Below are positions 41,525 through 45,143 of a DNA stretch of 45,143 bases, one piece after another. Numbering within the stretch: the first letter of the stretch is position 1; each line of letters starts with the position of its first letter. A program made the translations under genes and the position numbers. The notes beneath the pieces were generated by a model. The model did no database searches. It worked only from the letters and a program-made list of their open reading frames with translations, and was not told the origin of the DNA. The stretch spans positions 1-45,143 of the forward strand of contig CAMHUC010000026.1 of assembly GCA_946188155.1 (NCBI GenBank), given 5' to 3'. The stretch is from an uncultured bacterium. GTDB lineage: Bacteria > Bacteroidota > Bacteroidia > Bacteroidales > Bacteroidaceae.

Positions 41525-41998
41525 CTAAAACTCGCTGAAGCAGAGGGGGAGCAGGGAGCGGATGCCGTCGACGACGTAGACGGCCTTGCGGCCGTAGAGC
41601 AGGATGCGGATGGGGCGGCGGGCCCTCGTCTCCGACTCCACGATTACCTGTCGGCAGGCGCCGCAGGGACCCGTGGGTTCGTAGGTGAGCTCGCCGTCGG
41701 TGCCCCGGGCTGCGATGGCCAGCATGCTGACGGGCTCGTCGGGGTACTGGGCACCGGCGTAGAAGAGCACGGTGCGCTCGGCGCACAGGCCGGAGGGATA
41801 GGCCGCATTCTCCTGGTTGCTGCCGGAGAGCTCGGCGCCGCAGGCCAGGCGCACGGCGGCGCCTACGCAGAAGTGGGAGTAGGGGGCATAGCTGCGGCGG
41901 GTGGCCTCGATGGCCAGCTGGAGCAGGTGCTGCTCCTCGGCTGTCAGCTCTTCCGGCTGACAGGCCTTGATGACGGTTTTTAGTTCTATTTCTTGCAT
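41525..41998 (-). CDS. cdd: Cytidine deaminase
   Basis: 157 residues. Zinc ligands and catalytic Glu are in place: Cys72-Ala-Glu74 in NAAYPSGLCAERTVLF and Cys112/Cys115 in TGPCGACRQVI. Substrate-binding SNQENAAYP and SHFCVGAAVR complete the family pattern of small homotetrameric deaminases. It converts cytidine or deoxycytidine to uridine or deoxyuridine in pyrimidine salvage. ATG 41998 is 11 bases after the FISUMP-like gene, so both may share the promoter at 42703-42710. Confidence 0.96.
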   Translation of the reverse strand: MQEIELKTVIKACQPEELTAEEQHLLQLAIEATRRSYAPYSHFCVGAAVRLACGAELSGSNQENAAYPSGLCAERTVLFYAGAQYPDEPVSMLAIAARGTDGELTYEPTGPCGACRQVIVESETRARRPIRILLYGRKAVYVVDGIRSLLPLCFSEF

Positions 41999-42009
41999 TT
42001 TTTATTTCG

Positions 42010-42681
42010 TTATCTGACAGCCCGTATGCAGCGTCCGCTGAAGCGGTTGCTGGAAAGGTTGCCGTAGTGTACGTCGACGTCGGAGAAATCGAATTCCAGG
42101 CACCATGCCTTGTTGGGATTGGCATTGTAGAGGGTTGCCGTCCAGTAGATGCCCTTGACGGCTCGAAACTGCACGCCCTCGTAGAATCGGAATCCGGTGA
42201 TGGGCAGGAAGATGGAGTTGCCCGTCTTGCGGCCAGTCACCTTGTAGCCGTTGACACCGTCCTTCGTGGTCCATTCCCACTGGCACTTGTCGGGGTCGGC
42301 CAGCTCCTCGCACTCTTCGAGGGTGGGCATGCGCCACTGTCCGCCCCAGTTGGCCCGTGCGGCATCGTCGGAGGGCACCAGCTGGGTCATTCTGTCCGAG
42401 GTGGAGTACTTGGTGAGGAACTGGGTGTTGTCCTTGCTCCAGATGTAGGTGCCCCAGGAGTAGAAGGCCTTGGGCTTAATCTCGCCCCAGGCGAAATAGG
42501 AGCCGAAGCCGGAGTCCCTCTTTGCCCCCACGTTCATGTTGGCCCATTTCACACTGAGGCCCAGGTCGACGGCCTCCACCTCGCCGGGTGTGCTCTCCCC
42601 GCCGTCGGCAGCGACGGCCTTCACATTGCCCGCCGCTCCCAGCAGTATGAGAGTCAGGGCCGATAGTAAAAACTGTTTCAT
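42010..42681 (-). CDS. Secreted FISUMP-like (Fibrobacter major paralogous domain) protein
   Basis: 223 residues with the signal peptide MKQFLLSALTLILLGAAGNVKA. The mature part has the pattern seen in many Bacteroidales surface proteins: VDLGLSVKWANMNVGAKRDS, GSYFAWGEIKPK, ANWGGQWRMPTLEECEEL, then SIFLPITGFRFYEG, GIYWTATLYN and SGRCIRAVR. This is the FISUMP/DUF1566-like fold related to C-type-lectin-like domains. A ligand is not known; glycan or surface binding is a guess. The promoter box lies about 20 bases upstream. Confidence 0.8.
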   Translation of the reverse strand: MKQFLLSALTLILLGAAGNVKAVAADGGESTPGEVEAVDLGLSVKWANMNVGAKRDSGFGSYFAWGEIKPKAFYSWGTYIWSKDNTQFLTKYSTSDRMTQLVPSDDAARANWGGQWRMPTLEECEELADPDKCQWEWTTKDGVNGYKVTGRKTGNSIFLPITGFRFYEGVQFRAVKGIYWTATLYNANPNKAWCLEFDFSDVDVHYGNLSSNRFSGRCIRAVR

Positions 42682-42702
42682 ACCTTAAATATAATTTGTC
42701 GG

Positions 42703-42710
42703 CAAAGATA
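42703..42710 (-). promoter_or_regulatory. TAnnTTTG box for the FISUMP-like gene and cdd
   Basis: TATCTTTG on the minus strand, 21 bases before the ATG at 42681. Confidence 0.55.
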
Positions 42711-42718
42711 CAAATTAA

Positions 42719-42797
42719 TTAAGAGTTAAGAGTTAAGAGTTAAGAAAATTTGCGCTCATCAGTCATTTTTTCTTAATTCTTAACTGTTAACTGTTAA
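42719..42797. repeat. GTTAAGA 7-base repeats forming an inverted pair
   Basis: TTAAGAG recurs four times at 42719-42744, and TTAATTC/TTAACTG units run the other way to 42797. Together they make an imperfect hairpin between the divergent FISUMP-like and glucosaminidase promoters. Confidence 0.75.
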
Positions 42798-42805
42798 CTT
42801 TTGCT

Positions 42806-42813
42806 TACCTTTG
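42806..42813 (+). promoter_or_regulatory. TAnnTTTG box for the glucosaminidase gene
   Basis: TACCTTTG at 42806-42813, 20 bases before the ATG at 42834. Confidence 0.6.
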
Positions 42814-42833
42814 CACAAAAATTGGACGCAGAG

Positions 42834-43748
42834 ATGAAGAAAGTTCTGTTATTACTTGTTGCTTTCCGGCTGTCGGCTGCCGTATCGTTCGGGCAGATCA
42901 GCTGGAGCCAGCAGTATCAGCAATATATCAACCAGTACAAGGACATAGCCATCGAGGAGATGCACCGCTGGAAGATTCCTGCCAGCATCACGCTGGCCCA
43001 GGGCATCTTCGAGAGCGGTGCGGGGCGCAGCGAGCTGGCCCGCAAGGGCAACAACCACTTCGGCATCAAGTGCAACGGGTGGCAGGGGCGTACGGTGTAT
43101 CACGACGACGACCGTCGCAACGAGTGCTTCCGTGCCTACGACTCGGCTTACGAGTCGTATGAGGACCACAGCCGTTTCCTGGCGGGGAGCCAGCGCTACA
43201 GCAGTCTGTTCAAGCTGAAGCTGACTGACTACAAGGGTTGGGCCCGTGGGCTGAAGGCGGCGGGCTACGCCACCAACCCTCAGTATGCCTCGAAGCTGAT
43301 AGAGATTATCCAGCTCTACAAGCTCTACGAGTATGACAAGGCGAAGCGTGCCGACAAGTTCATGGTGGAGCACTCGAAGGACCGCCGCGTGGACGGCCAG
43401 GAGCTGCATCCCATCAAGATCTTCAACGACAACTACTATCTGATAGCTCGGCGTGGCGACACCTTCAGGACGATAGCCGAGGAGGTGGGCATCAGCTACA
43501 GGAAGCTGGCCAAGTATAATGAGCGCGACAAGCGCGACCAGCTTGAGGAGGGCGAGATTGTGTGGCTGAAGAAGAAGCAGAAGAAGGCACCGAAGGACTA
43601 CAAGGGGCGGCTGCACTACGTGCGCAGCGGGGAGTCGATGTACTCCATAGCCCAGTCGTACGGCATCCGGCTGAAGAGTCTGTACAAGATGAACGGTCTC
43701 TCGGCCGACCATCAGATACGGGTGGGCGACGGACTGAGGCTGAGGTAG
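42834..43748 (+). CDS. Secreted glucosaminidase with two LysM domains
   Basis: 304 residues; ATG 42834 gives the signal peptide MKKVLLLLVAFRLSAAVSFG. A glucosaminidase domain (PF01832, FlgJ-like) covers about 30-175, with catalytic Glu60 in ITLAQGIFESGAGRSELA, NNHFGIKC and AYDSAYESYEDHSRFL. Two LysM peptidoglycan-binding domains follow: YLIARRGDTFRTIAEEVGIS (about 203-245) and LHYVRSGESMYSIAQSYGIR (about 260-304), joined by a lysine-rich linker. It should cleave cell-wall glycan strands in the periplasm, for growth, division or remodelling. Confidence 0.93.
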   Translation: MKKVLLLLVAFRLSAAVSFGQISWSQQYQQYINQYKDIAIEEMHRWKIPASITLAQGIFESGAGRSELARKGNNHFGIKCNGWQGRTVYHDDDRRNECFRAYDSAYESYEDHSRFLAGSQRYSSLFKLKLTDYKGWARGLKAAGYATNPQYASKLIEIIQLYKLYEYDKAKRADKFMVEHSKDRRVDGQELHPIKIFNDNYYLIARRGDTFRTIAEEVGISYRKLAKYNERDKRDQLEEGEIVWLKKKQKKAPKDYKGRLHYVRSGESMYSIAQSYGIRLKSLYKMNGLSADHQIRVGDGLRLR

Positions 43749-43757
43749 GAGTAGGAA

Positions 43758-43850
43758 GAAGTTAGAGGAAGTTAGAAGAAGTTAGAGGCGAATAGACATG
43801 CTGTTCCGATGAATCGCATCAAGGAAAAGAGGTGATGACTTCTAACTCCC
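43758..43850. repeat. 10-base GTTAGA repeats and an inverse copy
   Basis: GTTAGAGGAA, GTTAGAAGAA and GTTAGAGGCG (43761-43790) follow the stop of the glucosaminidase gene, and ACTTCTAACTCCC (about 43838-43850) repeats the word in inverse orientation. Period 10 here, not 7. Confidence 0.65.
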
Positions 43851-43859
43851 AGATTAAAA

Positions 43860-44000
43860 GCATTATAAATATTAAGGAAAGAAATTAGAATATTCAGAAT
43901 AATTACGCCAACAAATTAAAATATTATAATATCAATTTGTGGAAGTAATTATTCTGAATATTCTAATTTCTTTCCTGAACAATACATTAGCGCATTATAA
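43860..44000. repeat. Near-perfect 102-base palindrome flanked by 9-base direct repeats
   Basis: The left arm AGGAAAGAAATTAGAATATT then CAGAATAATTAC (43875-43906) is exactly inverted at 43945-43976, with a continuing inner stem ACAAATT/AATTTGT (43911-43917/43934-43940). GCATTATAA stands on both sides (43860-43868 and 43992-44000). It lies between convergent genes, so it may act as terminator; the size and flanks also fit a MITE. Confidence 0.8.
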
Positions 44001-44051
44001 TGCGTTTAGTCTGCTCTTACTCCTTAAAATATAATAAGGTGTAGCGCGGCC

Positions 44052-44471
44052 TTACTTCTTCTTCAGCAGGTCGCGGATCTCGGCGAGCAGCTCCTCCTGG
44101 GTGGGGCCAGCGGGAGCGGCGGGCTCGGCGGGCTTCTCCTTCTTCAGCTTGTTCATGGCCTTAATCATCAGGAAGATACAGAAGGCGATGATGATGAAGT
44201 CGAGGATGTTCTGGATGAACTGTCCGTAGGCCAGCACGGCGGCTCCGGCCTCCTTGGCAGCGGCGAGGGTGGAGTAGTTGCCGTCGCCCAGGGTGATGAA
44301 CAGGTCGGTGAAGCTCACGCCACCCGTCAGCTTGCCGATGACCGGCATCAGCACGTCATCGACCAGCGAACTGACAATCTTTCCGAAGGCACCGCCGATG
44401 ATGACACCGACAGCCATGTCCATTACGTTGCCCCTAATGGCAAACTCTTTGAATTCTGAAATAAATCCCAT
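44052..44471 (-). CDS. mscL: Large-conductance mechanosensitive channel
   Basis: 139 residues. The N-terminal amphipathic helix and first membrane segment read [21 protein letters not shown] then [19 protein letters not shown]; the periplasmic loop holds [15 protein letters not shown]; the second membrane segment is [21 protein letters not shown] Pro/Ala linker leads to the C-terminal bundle helix [16 protein letters not shown]. It forms a homopentameric pore that opens on hypo-osmotic shock. The start ATG is at 44471; a minus-strand box TATATTTG lies at 44612-44619, giving a leader of about 135 bases. Confidence 0.97.
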   Translation of the reverse strand: MGFISEFKEFAIRGNVMDMAVGVIIGGAFGKIVSSLVDDVLMPVIGKLTGGVSFTDLFITLGDGNYSTLAAAKEAGAAVLAYGQFIQNILDFIIIAFCIFLMIKAMNKLKKEKPAEPAAPAGPTQEELLAEIRDLLKKK

Positions 44472-44611
44472 AATGCTCTAAATTTTTAATGTTAATATTG
44501 AGGTTTAATTTGTAATCTGCGTTTTGCAAACACCGTCCGTAAGAGGGCGATTTATATACTTTTCACTTTTCGTTTTTAACTTTTCACACTCTTTTAGACA
44601 GAAACTGTGTG

Positions 44612-44619
44612 CAAATATA
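44612..44619 (-). promoter_or_regulatory. Possible TAnnTTTG box for mscL
   Basis: TATATTTG on the minus strand, about 140 bases before mscL; weakly supported because of the distance. Confidence 0.35.
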
Positions 44620-44631
44620 GGAATTTTTTCG

Positions 44632-44639
44632 TAACTTTG
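44632..44639 (+). promoter_or_regulatory. TAnnTTTG box for gap
   Basis: TAACTTTG at 44632-44639, about 85 bases before the ATG at 44725. The leader is AT-rich and shows no clear structure. Confidence 0.55.
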
Positions 44640-44724
44640 CATCCGAAATCAAAAAAAAGTTGCGAAAAGGCGCAAAAAATAGATTTATAATAAGGTATAA
44701 ACCCATTAAATAACAAAAAGTAAA

Positions 44725-45143
44725 ATGACAAAAGTAGCAATTAACGGTTTTGGCCGTATCGGTCGCCTCGCTTTCCGTCAGATGTTCGAGGCTGAAGGTT
44801 ATGAAGTAGTAGCAATCAACGACTTGACAAGCCCGAAGATGCTTGCCCACCTGCTGAAGTATGACACCGCTCAGGGTGGCTTCTGCGGTAAGATTGGTGA
44901 GAACAAGCACACTGTGGAGTGCACAGACAACTCAATCATCGTCGACGGCAAGGAGATTACCATCTACGCTATCCCCAACGCTGCCGAGCTGCCCTGGGGC
45001 CAGCTGGACGTAGACGTCGTTCTGGAGTGCACAGGTTTCTATACATCTAAGGAGAAGGCTTCTGCCCACATCAAGGCTGGTGCCAAGAAGGTTGTTATCT
45101 CTGCTCCTGCCGGCAACGACCTGCCCACCATCGTTTACAACGT
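44725..45143 (+). CDS. gap: Glyceraldehyde-3-phosphate dehydrogenase, N-terminal part
   Basis: 139 complete codons from the ATG at 44725 to the right edge. The NAD-binding start [20 protein letters not shown] is diagnostic, followed by [20 protein letters not shown], the [20 protein letters not shown] segment and [20 protein letters not shown]. The catalytic Cys (SCTTN motif) lies just beyond the window. It oxidises glyceraldehyde-3-phosphate to 1,3-bisphosphoglycerate in glycolysis. Codon choice is strongly biased to C-ending codons, as expected for a highly expressed gene. Confidence 0.97.
   Translation, partial: MTKVAINGFGRIGRLAFRQMFEAEGYEVVAINDLTSPKMLAHLLKYDTAQGGFCGKIGENKHTVECTDNSIIVDGKEITIYAIPNAAELPWGQLDVDVVLECTGFYTSKEKASAHIKAGAKKVVISAPAGNDLPTIVYN

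Overview
The window looks like chromosomal DNA of a Bacteroidales bacterium close to Prevotella. This rests on Bacteroidetes-type promoters (TTTG spacer TAnnTTTG) before many genes, families largely confined to that phylum (DUF5606, HU-HIG, DUF4248, a Bacteroidetes-type LptD, long NusB), a C-terminal secretion-sorting-like tail, GC-rich housekeeping genes with AT-rich gaps, and menaquinone and queuosine genes. No rRNA, tRNA or CRISPR array was recognised.

Layout. 1-815: end of nuoN. 816-7640: accessory stretch with a truncated Abi_2 gene, a decayed REP-associated transposase with REP-like palindromes, a 1050-residue secreted Ig/cohesin/dockerin protein of lower GC, and an AAA-ATPase-like/PD-(D/E)XK protein. 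7645-14162 (minus): an operon of three tandem ROK paralogs, a hotdog thioesterase, menF and menD. 14222-19148 (plus): lysS, gpsA, pgi and a HAD phosphatase. 19194-22764 (minus): nusB, yajC, ybbR-like, coaE, DUF5606. 22800-26759 (plus): L25, pth, S4 protein, Na/Ca exchanger, then a preQ1-I riboswitch with a queuosine-precursor transporter and queF. 26778-37250: lipoprotein (minus), carboxyltransferase and HD protein, lptD, greA (minus), pepT, and a CPA2 antiporter with two TrkA-C domains. 37251-40133: repeat-rich region with a divergent HU-HIG / frameshifted DUF4248 pair, large palindromes and minisatellites. 40134-45143: beta-helix lipoprotein, cdd and a FISUMP-like protein, a glucosaminidase-LysM protein, mscL, and the start of gap.

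How genes work together. menF and menD are consecutive early steps of menaquinone synthesis and the thioesterase fits the later DHNA-CoA hydrolysis step, which links to the NADH dehydrogenase whose nuoN lies at the left edge. The transporter and QueF both feed preQ1 supply and sit behind a preQ1 sensor. Pth, L25, LysS, NusB and GreA serve translation and transcription.

Most notable: (1) short repeats of period 7 (sometimes 8 or 10), differing in sequence from locus to locus, fill many of the gaps between genes and often abut start codons; (2) a clean preQ1-I riboswitch with a visible pseudoknot; (3) three tandem ROK proteins that all lack the usual GGT loop, one with the catalytic Asp changed to Asn; (4) a 33-bp-arm perfect palindrome that swallows the stop codon of a frameshifted DUF4248 gene; (5) a cohesin-dockerin-cohesin protein; (6) a Gly-X-Y insert made by a 9-bp repeat inside MenF.
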